Origin: Paraburkholderia aspalathi
Lineage (GTDB): Bacteria > Pseudomonadota > Gammaproteobacteria > Burkholderiales > Burkholderiaceae
Direction of reading: 5' to 3'
Assembly (NCBI RefSeq): GCF_900116445.1
Contig: NZ_FPBH01000025.1
Span: 96,047 to 160,046 of the forward strand
Length of the DNA: 64,000 nucleotides
Positions 18,467-26,869 of the stretch are shown here, piece by piece. The notes under the pieces are model-generated. The model saw nothing but the letters and a program-made list of their open reading frames with translations. It searched no databases and was not told where the DNA came from. Both the position numbers and the translations under genes were made by a program. Position 1 is the stretch's first letter, and each line of letters begins with the position of its first letter.

Positions 18467-19110
18467 GATATGTCCTCCTCGACGCCGTCGAGCAGGCTCG
18501 ACACCGCCTGCTCCCAGCTCGTGAGACCCCGCCTGCTTTTGTAATGCGAGAGGCGATCGAAGACGTCCCGATGCAAACACAGCCAGGCGCCGTTCGGGTA
18601 GTAGCGGGTCATCATGTCGCGCCATAGCGCGACGGGTAGCCGGTACGCCGCTTCCTTGTGCCAGGGAATCGGCGCGGCCTGCAACGCGCCGTCGTCTTCG
18701 CGATAGAACACCGTGCCGCTGAATTGCAGCATCAGTGGAATCTCGCCTTCTTCAAGGCCGTGAAAATATTTGGTTGCGGCCACATTGAAGTCGTAGCTGC
18801 ATGGCACCGGCAAATCGAGCGTGCATTCGCCGGTAAACGGTGGCGCGACTATCGACGTATGCGCCCATAGCAGCGTACGCAGCGTCTCGCCCCAACGCGG
18901 CGGCGCCCCGAACAGGTCCTCGAGTCCGTACTGCTCGGCGGGCGCGTAGCGGCGCTGCGTTGCTTCGATCTGGATCTGGCATTGCAACGTGATGCTGGCG
19001 ATCTCTTCCTGCGCCGGGGTATTGGCGATACGCAGCCTGAACGTCAGCAGCGGCGCTGCGGCGAACGGCACGACTTCCGCCGACTCGACAGTGAACTCGA
19101 GATCAGGCAT
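18463..19110 (-). CDS. Hydrogenase-associated protein, DUF6084-like
   Basis: 215 residues. It begins MPDLEFTVESAEVVPFAAAPLL, a beta-rich protein with a C-terminal segment YYPNGAWLCLHRDVFDRL and a helical end. From memory this matches DUF6084, a family found beside actinobacterial-type hydrogenase genes. No catalytic motif is evident. The start at 19110 overlaps the previous gene by 8 bp; an ATG at 19137 is in frame but falls inside the coding end of its neighbour. Confidence 0.75.
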   Translation of the reverse strand: MPDLEFTVESAEVVPFAAAPLLTFRLRIANTPAQEEIASITLQCQIQIEATQRRYAPAEQYGLEDLFGAPPRWGETLRTLLWAHTSIVAPPFTGECTLDLPVPCSYDFNVAATKYFHGLEEGEIPLMLQFSGTVFYREDDGALQAAPIPWHKEAAYRLPVALWRDMMTRYYPNGAWLCLHRDVFDRLSHYKSRRGLTSWEQAVSSLLDGVEEDIS

Positions 19111-19738
19111 GGAGCAGGCCCTCCGGCACGCGGCCATGGGCCTTCAGTGCGGCGAAGAAACGATGAATCGAATCCCACGCCTCCCTGCCGCCGGACAGTC
19201 CGCGCCACCGCGCGCGAATCACGCCGGTTAGCGCGTAGCACTGGTCGATCGGCACACGGTAGTAATCGCGCGCGCCTTCGCTGCGGTTGACCAGCAGCGC
19301 TTCGACGTCGGGTTGCAGTTGCGCGAGCAACGGGTTTTCCGCGACCAGTTCGTCCCACGCCCGCAGTTCCAGGAGCGATTGCGTGCCGCCGGCCGGTCCG
19401 GGATACAACGCCACGACGCGTTGCGCCGCGCTGTCATGAAAGAAGAACGCGATATCGATGGGAATCGCCAGCGCGTCCCATTGCGCATCGCTCATGCGAA
19501 AACCGTTGAGATAGTGTGCGTCGCGCGGCACCGGACGATAGCGCGCATTCTGCTGACTGCCGAACAGCAGCGCGCACGCGCGGCAACAGCAAAAGAGCTG
19601 TCGTTTGGCGGTTTCGAACAGATGCGGATGATCGGGCAGTAGCGGCAGGCCGCACAACTCGCACTGTATGCCGTCGGCGTTGCGCACGAATTGGCGCAGC
19701 CGCGCGACCCAGCCGCGTGTCGGAGCGGCGGGCGTCAT
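19103..19738 (-). CDS. Hydrogenase-associated zinc-ribbon-like protein, DUF5947-like
   Basis: 211 residues. Near the N-terminus CELCGLPL and a cysteine-rich FCCCRACALLF supply four or more cysteines in CxxC-type pairs, a likely metal site. Later segments WDALAIPIDIAFFFH and ALYPGPAGGTQSLL match, from memory, DUF5947 proteins of group 1h hydrogenase clusters. The cysteine site suggests an iron-sulfur or zinc protein. Start and stop overlap both neighbours (4 and 8 bp), so it is translated as part of the chain. Confidence 0.75.
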   Translation of the reverse strand: MTPAAPTRGWVARLRQFVRNADGIQCELCGLPLLPDHPHLFETAKRQLFCCCRACALLFGSQQNARYRPVPRDAHYLNGFRMSDAQWDALAIPIDIAFFFHDSAAQRVVALYPGPAGGTQSLLELRAWDELVAENPLLAQLQPDVEALLVNRSEGARDYYRVPIDQCYALTGVIRARWRGLSGGREAWDSIHRFFAALKAHGRVPEGLLHA

Positions 19739-20349
19739 TGCGCGCCGGCCTCGGTCCGGCTTGCTACCTCATTTGCTACCTGATTTGTCACGTCCTTTGC
19801 TACGTCATCCGCCGCATCGGTGTGATGCGGCACAAAGCGCAGCTCGTGCACATTGACGTCCGTCAGACCTGCAATCTCGACACGCATCGCTTCCGGCGCT
19901 GCTTCGAAAATCGCGCGTTCGATTTCCTGCTGCAATTCGCCCACTGAGTTGTGCTTGCCCTGCAGACGGCCGGCCACGCGCACACGCACGGCCTCCTCCG
20001 CGGCGTCGAGCAACTCGATCTGGATGCCCTGTACGCCAAGCAACGGCCGCATCTTCTCGACTGCACGCGACACGCGCGTCGGCAGATCCTGCGGATGCAA
20101 GCCGTGCAACAGCAGCAACGCGGACACACCGGCGTCGCGCTCGAACGCTTCGATCATGGCGTCGTCCATCACGCCCGCCTCCGACACGATCTCCATCAGC
20201 CGTGCGAGCCCGTTCGTGTGCAGATCGAGAACGACCTGCAGCAGCTCTTTGGCCGGCTCACGCGCGCGCGGATCGTCGAGCGCTTCCAGCGCCGCAATCA
20301 ATTCGTCGATGCGGCGTTGCTGGGCGACGACCGCGCTCTCGTTGCTCAC
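19735..20349 (-). CDS. NifU-like C-terminal domain protein lacking the cluster cysteines
   Basis: 204 residues, GTG start overlapping the large subunit stop (GTGA). The second half follows the NifU C-terminal domain: VQGIQIELLDAAEEAVRVRV, then a helix IERAIFEAAPEAMRVEI. Where NifU domains have a GxCxxCPSS cluster-binding loop this protein has QGKHNSVGE, and there is no cysteine anywhere in the protein. The N-terminal half is helical and unassigned. In related clusters the protein at this place is a NifU-family scaffold; this one cannot hold a cluster by the usual cysteines. The C-terminal 35 residues are a polar tail. Confidence 0.78.
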   Translation of the reverse strand: MSNESAVVAQQRRIDELIAALEALDDPRAREPAKELLQVVLDLHTNGLARLMEIVSEAGVMDDAMIEAFERDAGVSALLLLHGLHPQDLPTRVSRAVEKMRPLLGVQGIQIELLDAAEEAVRVRVAGRLQGKHNSVGELQQEIERAIFEAAPEAMRVEIAGLTDVNVHELRFVPHHTDAADDVAKDVTNQVANEVASRTEAGAQ

Positions 20350-22160
20350 GTGTGTGCTCCCTGCATCACGCCAAAGGTCGGCGAGTGCGACGTATCGATC
20401 GTCTTGCCGTTGCCGACGTACATATGCACGCCGCACGGCAGGCACGGGTCGAAGCTGCGCACCGCGCGCATGATGTCGATGCCCTTGAACTTGTCCGGCC
20501 CGTTCTCTTCGAAGATCGGCGTGTTCTGCACCGCGTCTTCATAGGGCCCAGGCGTACCGTAGATATCGCGCGGATTGGCGTTCCACGGTGTGGGTGGATA
20601 CGGATGATAGTTGGCGATCTTGCCGTCGCGGATCACGAGGTGATGCGAGAGTACGCCGCGCACTGCTTCGTGGAAACCACAACCGATCCCCTCTTCCGGC
20701 ACCGTGAAGTCGCTGAACGTGCGAGTGCGTCCCGCGTGCAATTCGGCCAGCGCCTGCTCGGCAAAGTACAAGGCCGCAGCCGCTGAATACGCCTGAAAAT
20801 ACGTGCGGGAGCGATCGCGTTCGATCGCATTGCTCCACTTCGGAATCTTCCATTCGAACTCGACTTCGGGCTTGAGCGCGGTTTTCGGCAAATAGATCTT
20901 CACGCTGTGACCCGTCGCCTTGATATAGCCGATATCGACCAGACCCGCCAACGCCGTGGCCCACAAGCGCGCGATCGGTCCACCGCCGGTGTCGAGCGCA
21001 AGGTGATCGCCAGTGCGCTTGTCGAGCCAGCGCGGCGACATCACCCACGTGTAGTTGCCGTCGAATTTGCGCTTCTGTGGATGCGGCAGCGTGGTCTGAT
21101 TCCACGGATGCTTACGGTCCACCGGATTGCCGAGTGGATCGTTCTTGACGAAGGTCTCTTCGTGATCCCAGTCGTCGTAATAGGAACTGCCCAGCAGGAT
21201 GCGGATGTTCAGGTTGATATCGACGAGATCGGTCGTCACCAGTTCGCCGTCCACTACCACGCCGGGCGTGACGAACATGCCACGGCCCCATTGCGTCATC
21301 GTGTTGTAGTTGTAGTCGCATACGTTCGGGTCCTGGAACGACCCCCAGCAACCGAGCAGAATGCGACGGCGGCCGACTTCTTCGTAACCCGGCAACGCTT
21401 CATAGAAGAAGTCGAACAGATCGTCATGCAACGGCACGACTTTCTTCATGAACTCGACGTACTTCATCAAGCGCGTGATGTAGTCCGTGAACAACTGAAT
21501 GGTCGGCACCGTACCCACACCACCGGGATAAAGCGTCGACGGATGCACGTGACGTCCTTCCATCAGGCAGAACATCTCGCGTGTATAGCGGCTGACCATC
21601 AAGGTCTCGCGATAGAACTCGCCGGTGAACGGATTGAGCGCGGTCATGATGTCCGCGATGGTTTTATAGCCGTGCTTGTCCGCGTGCGGCGCAGGTGTTT
21701 TCTGTGCCTTGTCCCACACGCCGGGATTGGTCTCCTTGACCATCCTCTCGCAGAAATCCACGCCTACGAGGTTGTCCTGGAAGATGTTGTGGTCGAACAT
21801 GTATTCGGCCGCTTCGCCCAGATTGACGATCCATTCGGCAATCGCCGGCGGCTTCACACCGTAGGCCATGTTCTGCGCGTACACCGAACAGGTCGCGTGG
21901 TTGTCACCGCAGATTCCGCAGATGCGGCTCGTGATGAAGTGTGCGTCGCGCGGGTCTTTGCCCTTCATGAAAATGCTGTAGCCACGAAAGATCGACGACG
22001 TGCTGTAGCACTCCGCCACGCGGCGGTTCGCAAAATCGATTTTGGTGTAAATCCCCAGACTGCCGACGATCCGCGTAATCGGATCCCAGTTCATCTCGAC
22101 CAGCTTGCCCGGCGCTGCCTGGGTACTGGTGGTCGCTTCAGGTGCGGTACTAACGGCCAT
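20346..22160 (-). CDS. hhyL: [NiFe] hydrogenase large subunit, group 1h type
   Basis: 604 residues. The nickel ligands lie in RICGICGDNHATC (C81, C84) and DPCLPCGVH (C573, C576). A C-terminal extension of 25 residues after H579 is the peptide removed by the maturation protease. The L0-like motif reads DPITRIVGSLGIY; V32 stands where many hydrogenases have Glu in RIEGHL. The length, internal motifs and operon partners match the actinobacterial-type, high-affinity, oxygen-tolerant group 1h enzymes that can oxidise trace H2. No Tat signal is present, so it is cytosolic or bound to the inner face of the membrane. Confidence 0.93.
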   Translation of the reverse strand: MAVSTAPEATTSTQAAPGKLVEMNWDPITRIVGSLGIYTKIDFANRRVAECYSTSSIFRGYSIFMKGKDPRDAHFITSRICGICGDNHATCSVYAQNMAYGVKPPAIAEWIVNLGEAAEYMFDHNIFQDNLVGVDFCERMVKETNPGVWDKAQKTPAPHADKHGYKTIADIMTALNPFTGEFYRETLMVSRYTREMFCLMEGRHVHPSTLYPGGVGTVPTIQLFTDYITRLMKYVEFMKKVVPLHDDLFDFFYEALPGYEEVGRRRILLGCWGSFQDPNVCDYNYNTMTQWGRGMFVTPGVVVDGELVTTDLVDINLNIRILLGSSYYDDWDHEETFVKNDPLGNPVDRKHPWNQTTLPHPQKRKFDGNYTWVMSPRWLDKRTGDHLALDTGGGPIARLWATALAGLVDIGYIKATGHSVKIYLPKTALKPEVEFEWKIPKWSNAIERDRSRTYFQAYSAAAALYFAEQALAELHAGRTRTFSDFTVPEEGIGCGFHEAVRGVLSHHLVIRDGKIANYHPYPPTPWNANPRDIYGTPGPYEDAVQNTPIFEENGPDKFKGIDIMRAVRSFDPCLPCGVHMYVGNGKTIDTSHSPTFGVMQGAHT

Positions 22161-22208
22161 GACCTTCTCCCTGCTGACAAGTCGAATTCCGCCAACTACG
22201 CCGCCAGA

Positions 22209-23267
22209 TCAGCGACGGTAGCCGGTAGTGAGTTTCGAACCGTTGTGACGCCATTTCGGCTCGTCGTTGAGCGTGTTCCTGGTCAGCTTGCGCAGACTGC
22301 GAATCAGCGGCCCATAACTCTTGATGAGATTCGACGACAGCACCGCTCCCGGCGGCTCATCCATGAACGGCATGAACTTGTCGGGAAAGCCTGGCATCGT
22401 GCAGCCAATGCAAATCCCCCCTACATTCGGACAGCCGCCAATGCCGGCCATCCAGCCGCGCTTGGGCACGTTGCACTGCACGACCGGCCCCCAGCAACCC
22501 AGCTTGACGATGCAATTCGGGCTGCCGTATTCGGTGGCGAAGATCGCCTGCTCGTAGGAGCCCGCACGATCGCAACCGTCGTGAACCGTGCGTGTAAACA
22601 ACCACCTCGGCCGCAGCGCTTCGTCGAGCGGAATCATCGGCGCGAGGCCCGCCAGTTGATAGAGCAGATAGAGCAACGTCTCCATGAAGTTGTCCGGCTG
22701 CACCGGACAACCCGGCACGTTGACGATCGGCAAGCCCGCTTTCGACTTCCAGTCCCAGCCGAGATAGTCGGCGAGGCCCATGCAGCCGGTCGGATTGCCT
22801 TCCATCGCGTGAATGCCGCCGTAGGTCGCGCAGGTACCCGCGCCGACCACCGCCAGCGCGCGCGGCGCAAGCCGGTCGAGCCATTGCGGAATCGTGATCG
22901 GTTCCTGCGTGTCGGGGTCGGTGCCCAGTGCGGCCCAATATCCTTCGCGATTGATACGTTCGTTTGGAATCGATCCTTCCATTACCAGCACGAAGTTCTC
23001 AAGCTCGCCACGCGCGGCCTGATGAAACGGCTTGAGAAACTCGTCGCCGTTTTCATACGCCAATACGGGGTTATGCAAATGCACCTTTGGTAGACCGGGA
23101 ATAGCACCAAGAATTACATCCTCGATGCTCGGCTGAGTCGCCGCGGTAATTGATACCGAATCACCGTCGCAGCCGAGGCCCGCGGTAATCCAGATGATGT
23201 GCACATCCTTGAGAGCCGGCGCGTGCTGAGTCTTGCGCCCATAGGGGACGTTGTCTGCTTCTGCCAT
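22209..23267 (-). CDS. hhyS: [NiFe] hydrogenase small subunit, group 1h type
   Basis: 352 residues. It carries the iron-sulfur clusters that pass electrons from the active site. The proximal cluster motif reads GLGCDGDSV: C33 and D36, so Asp sits where standard small subunits have the second Cys of CxxC; this Asp ligand is known in the actinobacterial-type enzyme of Cupriavidus. Further cluster cysteines are in GAGTCATYGG, VPGCPVQPDN, KLGCWGP, GGCPNVGGICIGC. There is no twin-arginine signal or C-terminal anchor. The start at 23267 has GGAG upstream; the frame runs 15 codons further without support. First gene of the 15-gene operon. Confidence 0.93.
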   Translation of the reverse strand: MAEADNVPYGRKTQHAPALKDVHIIWITAGLGCDGDSVSITAATQPSIEDVILGAIPGLPKVHLHNPVLAYENGDEFLKPFHQAARGELENFVLVMEGSIPNERINREGYWAALGTDPDTQEPITIPQWLDRLAPRALAVVGAGTCATYGGIHAMEGNPTGCMGLADYLGWDWKSKAGLPIVNVPGCPVQPDNFMETLLYLLYQLAGLAPMIPLDEALRPRWLFTRTVHDGCDRAGSYEQAIFATEYGSPNCIVKLGCWGPVVQCNVPKRGWMAGIGGCPNVGGICIGCTMPGFPDKFMPFMDEPPGAVLSSNLIKSYGPLIRSLRKLTRNTLNDEPKWRHNGSKLTTGYRR

Positions 23268-23641
23268 GATGAGTGTCTCCACTGCGAACCACGTTCTTTT
23301 CAGGTCAGGCAAAGATACGTGGCGAGTGCCGCACGGCAGTCACGTGTCCAGCAATCGATCGATAAGTATTCCGCGCGATGCGGTTAAAAGGATCGGATTT
23401 GCTGCATGTATTGTTGGTGATAGGTGCCCACCGTGATGAGCCCGAAAAACTTTTTTGAGTATAGTTCAGCGATACGAAATAACCCAATTTCCGTAACTAA
23501 CTCACTAAACTACGCGCAGCGTATTGGACCGATAAGGACTCGACAGGCGTGCCTTTTGTAATTCTCTGACGATAGCCCTTAAGGGTTTAGCTCAATGCCG
23601 CGTAAGCGTCATCAATCGCGACCGTTGATATGCCGCCACGC
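23268..23641. other. Leader region of the hydrogenase operon
   Basis: 374 bp without a gene between the nickel permease and the small subunit. The 60-codon frames here have no coding character. It is AT-richer than its surroundings, holds the best promoter candidate at 23458-23487 and would give a 5' leader of about 180 nt. A CCCTTAAGGG palindrome lies near 23577. I saw no -24/-12 sigma-54 promoter. Confidence 0.6.
23458..23487 (-). promoter_or_regulatory. Candidate sigma-70-type promoter of the hydrogenase operon
   Basis: On the minus strand TTGGGT (23487-23482) and TATACT (23463-23458) are separated by 18 bp in an AT-rich patch, pointing to the small subunit gene. The -35 match is partial; a start-site map is needed to confirm it. 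Confidence 0.45.
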
Positions 23642-24697
23642 TCACGAGTGGATCTCGAGTTCCTCGAATCGCATCCATTTGTAAACCGCGACCGACAATA
23701 ACCAGCTCGCCAGAAATACGCCAATGATCGCGTAGCCGATCATGCCGAAGTTCTCATTCAGACTGCCCACCATCTGCCAGAATCCGCCATTCAGATGCAG
23801 CTTGTCCGCCAGTAATCCGAGGCCTTCTATGCCGCCGACAAGAAGCGCGACAAGCACCGAGATCGTCGTGATGGTGACGTTGTAGTAGAGCTTGCGAACC
23901 GGCTTCACGAAGGCCCATCCATAGGCGCCCAGCATCAGGATGCTGTCGGTCGTATCGATCAGCGTCATGCCTGCCATGAACAGCACCGGAAACACCAGGA
24001 TCGACCAGATCGATATGCCCTGTGCGGCGCCGGCAGCGGATATGCCGAGCAGGCCGACTTCGGTTGCGGTATCGAAACCCAGCCCGAACAGAAAGCCGAG
24101 CGGGTACATGTGCCAGCTCCTGCTGATCAGACGGAACAACGGCCGGAAAATACGCGCGAGCAAACCGCGATTCGCAAGCAGCATGTCGAGATCTTCATCG
24201 ACATAAGGCTCGCCTCGGCGCACGCGCCGAAAAGCGCGCAGCACCGAGCGCAGCACGATCAGATTCAGGAGTGCAATGGCAAACAGGAAGAACGTCGACA
24301 CCAGCGTGCCGATCATGGCGCCGGTTTCCTTGAAGCCACTTATACGGCTTTGCAACGCCATGGCGGTCGCCGCAATGCCGATGGTCGCGAGAACGACGAT
24401 GGTGGCGTGGCCGAGCGAGAACATCAGTCCGACCGTCACCGGACGTTGGCCGGACTGCATCAGCTTGCGCGTGACGTTGTCGATGGCCGCGATATGATCC
24501 GCGTCCACCGCATGCCTCAGACCAAACGAATAAGCCAGCAGGCAGGAGCCCATCAGCAGCGGATAGCCGCGGAACGCCACGAAGGCCGCCACCCAAGCCG
24601 CGATATTGAAAGTAAGTAGTAACGCGTACAGCCATGCGATCTGGCGGCGCTGATGGCCGTTTTCCTCGCCGAGGAGCGCCTTCACAAACTCCACCAT
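23642..24697 (-). CDS. Nickel/cobalt permease, NiCoT (HoxN/NixA) family
   Basis: About 351 residues with eight predicted membrane helices. The NiCoT signature RHAVDADHIAAIDN is in helix II, and LGFDTATEVGLL in a later helix, both needed for metal transport in the family. A charged cytoplasmic loop with VDEDLDML lies in the middle. It imports Ni2+ (or Co2+) with high affinity. It is on the same strand, 374 bp upstream of the hydrogenase operon, and probably feeds it nickel. I chose the ATG of MVEFVKALL; the frame also offers a GTG 13 codons earlier. Confidence 0.9.
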   Translation of the reverse strand: MVEFVKALLGEENGHQRRQIAWLYALLLTFNIAAWVAAFVAFRGYPLLMGSCLLAYSFGLRHAVDADHIAAIDNVTRKLMQSGQRPVTVGLMFSLGHATIVVLATIGIAATAMALQSRISGFKETGAMIGTLVSTFFLFAIALLNLIVLRSVLRAFRRVRRGEPYVDEDLDMLLANRGLLARIFRPLFRLISRSWHMYPLGFLFGLGFDTATEVGLLGISAAGAAQGISIWSILVFPVLFMAGMTLIDTTDSILMLGAYGWAFVKPVRKLYYNVTITTISVLVALLVGGIEGLGLLADKLHLNGGFWQMVGSLNENFGMIGYAIIGVFLASWLLSVAVYKWMRFEELEIHS

Positions 24698-24853
24698 GGG
24701 TTCTCTCCCGGGAGGCCAAGGCCGGCTGCGTTGCACAGCCAGGCGCTTAACGCCTGCATTCGATGATAGTACTTTTCAAGCGCATCCGATCCCGGGCGAA
24801 ATCGGACACGCCGCGCCACCATTGCGATGACGCGGCGCGGCACGGTTTCAGTG

Positions 24854-25234
24854 CTACTTCACGTCGAATGCGTAGTCGCCATGCGTACGATGCCCGTCGG
24901 AAGCCACGGCCACCCAGTGCACGGTGTAGTGACCTGCCGCGAGCGTCGGTAGCGGCACAGCGATCGCCGCCGCCTGATGGGCGTCGACTGCGGACTTCTC
25001 CGTGTTGACCTGCTTGCCGCTTGCGTCGGTCACCGTCAGCGAACTGAATGACGGCTCGAGCGGCCCGTCGAATATCACGCGGACCTGAGCGGGCGACGCC
25101 ACCGTCGCGCCGGCACCCGGCTCCTGCTTCTGCGGAAATACATGGGCGAAAGCGGCACTCGCGAACGCGAGCCCGGCAATCAGCAAGGGCACCTTCGCTG
25201 CGGCGCGCAGCCAGTCATGTCGATCGTTTTTCAT
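24854..25234 (-). CDS. CopC-like periplasmic copper-binding protein
   Basis: 126 residues with a signal peptide (AAAKVPLLIAGLAFASAAFA) and a mature end starting AHVFPQ, where the N-terminal His is the Cu(II) ligand in CopC. The domain ends with HYTVHWVAVASDGHRTHG, also a copper ligand region. It is a periplasmic copper carrier or chaperone. The next gene upstream on the strand ends 36 bp before it, so the two are probably cotranscribed. No CopD follows. Confidence 0.85.
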   Translation of the reverse strand: MKNDRHDWLRAAAKVPLLIAGLAFASAAFAHVFPQKQEPGAGATVASPAQVRVIFDGPLEPSFSSLTVTDASGKQVNTEKSAVDAHQAAAIAVPLPTLAAGHYTVHWVAVASDGHRTHGDYAFDVK

Positions 25235-25270
25235 CGCTTGCTCCTGCGTTACGGTGTTCATACGTTACTG

Positions 25271-26167
25271 TTACTGGAAGAGAGGCTTGCCGATAGTAGT
25301 GGGCGCGACATCGTCGAAGAAAATATGCGCCTGAACCAGAATGCCCACATGCGAGCCGCTAGCGCGGTTGATCGGGATTTGCGCTTCAACGCCGAACTGG
25401 CCATAGCGGTTGATCCAGATGAAGCCCGGATTGACCGTGCCGGTTGTCTGCCCCTGGCTTCTCGAGAGCGGAACTTCCACTAGCGGAATCACGTTCGCCA
25501 ACGGCTGCGGCAAGCCGATGTCGTGCACGTGCTGCTGCAGATACGGCAAGCTGTATTGCACCGTGAAGCCGTAGTTGAACGCGTTCGGCTGCCCTGCCCC
25601 GGTTGTCAGCGCCGGGCCGGCTTCACCCGTGATCGCGATCGGCCGCAGATAGGCAAGCGATGCGGGAAGATCGCCCATGCCCTTGCCGGCGTAAATCGTC
25701 GGCGAGATCGTCGAAAAGTTGTCCGCAATCGCTCGGCTTCCCGTGCCGCCGAGTTCAGCGTTCACACCGACCGAGGTCATGAACTCGTGTTCATCGTTGA
25801 CGTAGAGCAAGTACTTCAGACCGACACCGAAGTTGTCGAAGCCACGCGCTTTGGGATTGTTTTGCATCGCGTAGGTGCCGTCTACCGAGACCGCCAGCCG
25901 CGGTGTGATCAGCTTGTCGTACTCGAAGTCGAATGTATTGATGCTTTGATCGCCGGCGTCGCCGGGTACGCGCTGATGGCCGTACTCGAGGTTGGCTTCA
26001 TCGCCGACACCGGGATCGTCGACGGCCATTGTCGACGGAAAGACGCGATTACCTGCAATCGCGTGAGCACTGGCGAAGGAAGGAGCGAAGAGAAATACGC
26101 TGGCGGTCGCCGCAAGGAGCGACGCCGCGCGCAGCGGTAGCGCGCTGCGCGTTGCCTGGGTTTGCAT
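25271..26167 (-). CDS. Predicted outer-membrane beta-barrel protein
   Basis: 298 residues with a clear signal peptide ending SFASA-HA. The mature part has alternating polar/apolar strands, typical of a porin-like or transporter-like barrel, and ends in aromatic F. I cannot assign a substrate. Placed between a CopC-like gene and a DUF2946-like gene it may serve in metal handling, which is inferred from context. Confidence 0.65.
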   Translation of the reverse strand: MQTQATRSALPLRAASLLAATASVFLFAPSFASAHAIAGNRVFPSTMAVDDPGVGDEANLEYGHQRVPGDAGDQSINTFDFEYDKLITPRLAVSVDGTYAMQNNPKARGFDNFGVGLKYLLYVNDEHEFMTSVGVNAELGGTGSRAIADNFSTISPTIYAGKGMGDLPASLAYLRPIAITGEAGPALTTGAGQPNAFNYGFTVQYSLPYLQQHVHDIGLPQPLANVIPLVEVPLSRSQGQTTGTVNPGFIWINRYGQFGVEAQIPINRASGSHVGILVQAHIFFDDVAPTTIGKPLFQ

Positions 26168-26272
26168 GGTTCATCCTGTTCATGGGTCGTGACAATGCCG
26201 GCGCGCGCGTCGACTAACGGACGTGCGGCGGCATCGCGATGCGCTCATGGCATCGCAACGGTATGACTCGAA

Positions 26273-26719
26273 TCAGGATGCGAACGGAGGGGCGCGGGGC
26301 TGCGCGAAGGTGAGCGGCTCGACGCGGCGAACGCGTTCGAAGCGGGTCGCGACGGTGTGCTGGACAGCACGGACGGTGACGAAAAACAGCGCCTCGACGC
26401 TGGGCACCGCCGGCATGTGAGCGAGCAGACTGCAATAGCCGCAGGCGTCACCGTCGGACATGGCTGCGTGTTGAGCGTGTTTGCTGCCAGAGTTGTCCGA
26501 GGCCTGATCGTGCATGGAGGACATGGAGGGCATCGACGACATGGCGCCCATGTCCGGCATGGAAGCCATCGACGGCATCGAGCAATGCTCGCCTCCCATT
26601 CCGGCTTCACCGCCATTGCGTGCGGCGAGCGAATGGGAGATCGTTGGCGCGAGCGTAGCCATCAGGATCGCAAACAATCCCAGCCAACTGCCGATCTTCC
26701 GATGGAAACGACTCAACAT
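26273..26719 (-). CDS. DUF2946-like Met/His-rich protein
   Basis: 148 residues. An N-terminal hydrophobic segment (GSWLGLFAILMATLAPTISHSL) is followed by a methionine-rich stretch with repeated SM(P/A)SM units and the CGYCSLLAHMP motif typical of DUF2946. Met/His/Cys-rich makeup fits copper binding in the periplasm. It ends 105 bp before the barrel protein gene on the same strand. Confidence 0.8.
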   Translation of the reverse strand: MLSRFHRKIGSWLGLFAILMATLAPTISHSLAARNGGEAGMGGEHCSMPSMASMPDMGAMSSMPSMSSMHDQASDNSGSKHAQHAAMSDGDACGYCSLLAHMPAVPSVEALFFVTVRAVQHTVATRFERVRRVEPLTFAQPRAPPFAS

Positions 26720-26869
26720 GCGCCCGGCGACACGATAAGAAGCTGTCGCAGATTATGCCATGGCCTAACGCGTGTCCTGGCCGCCAAGGCGCCGGTTATG
26801 CCGAACATTTGGCCGATACGCAGCAGACAGTGGACAATGCCTCATCCCGGCTACCGGCACGGAGTGCCC

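Noticed and set aside
23268..23641. Sigma-54 promoter for the hydrogenase operon
   Set aside because: I looked for GG-N10-GC at -24/-12 with TGGCAC and TTGC form and found no convincing match.
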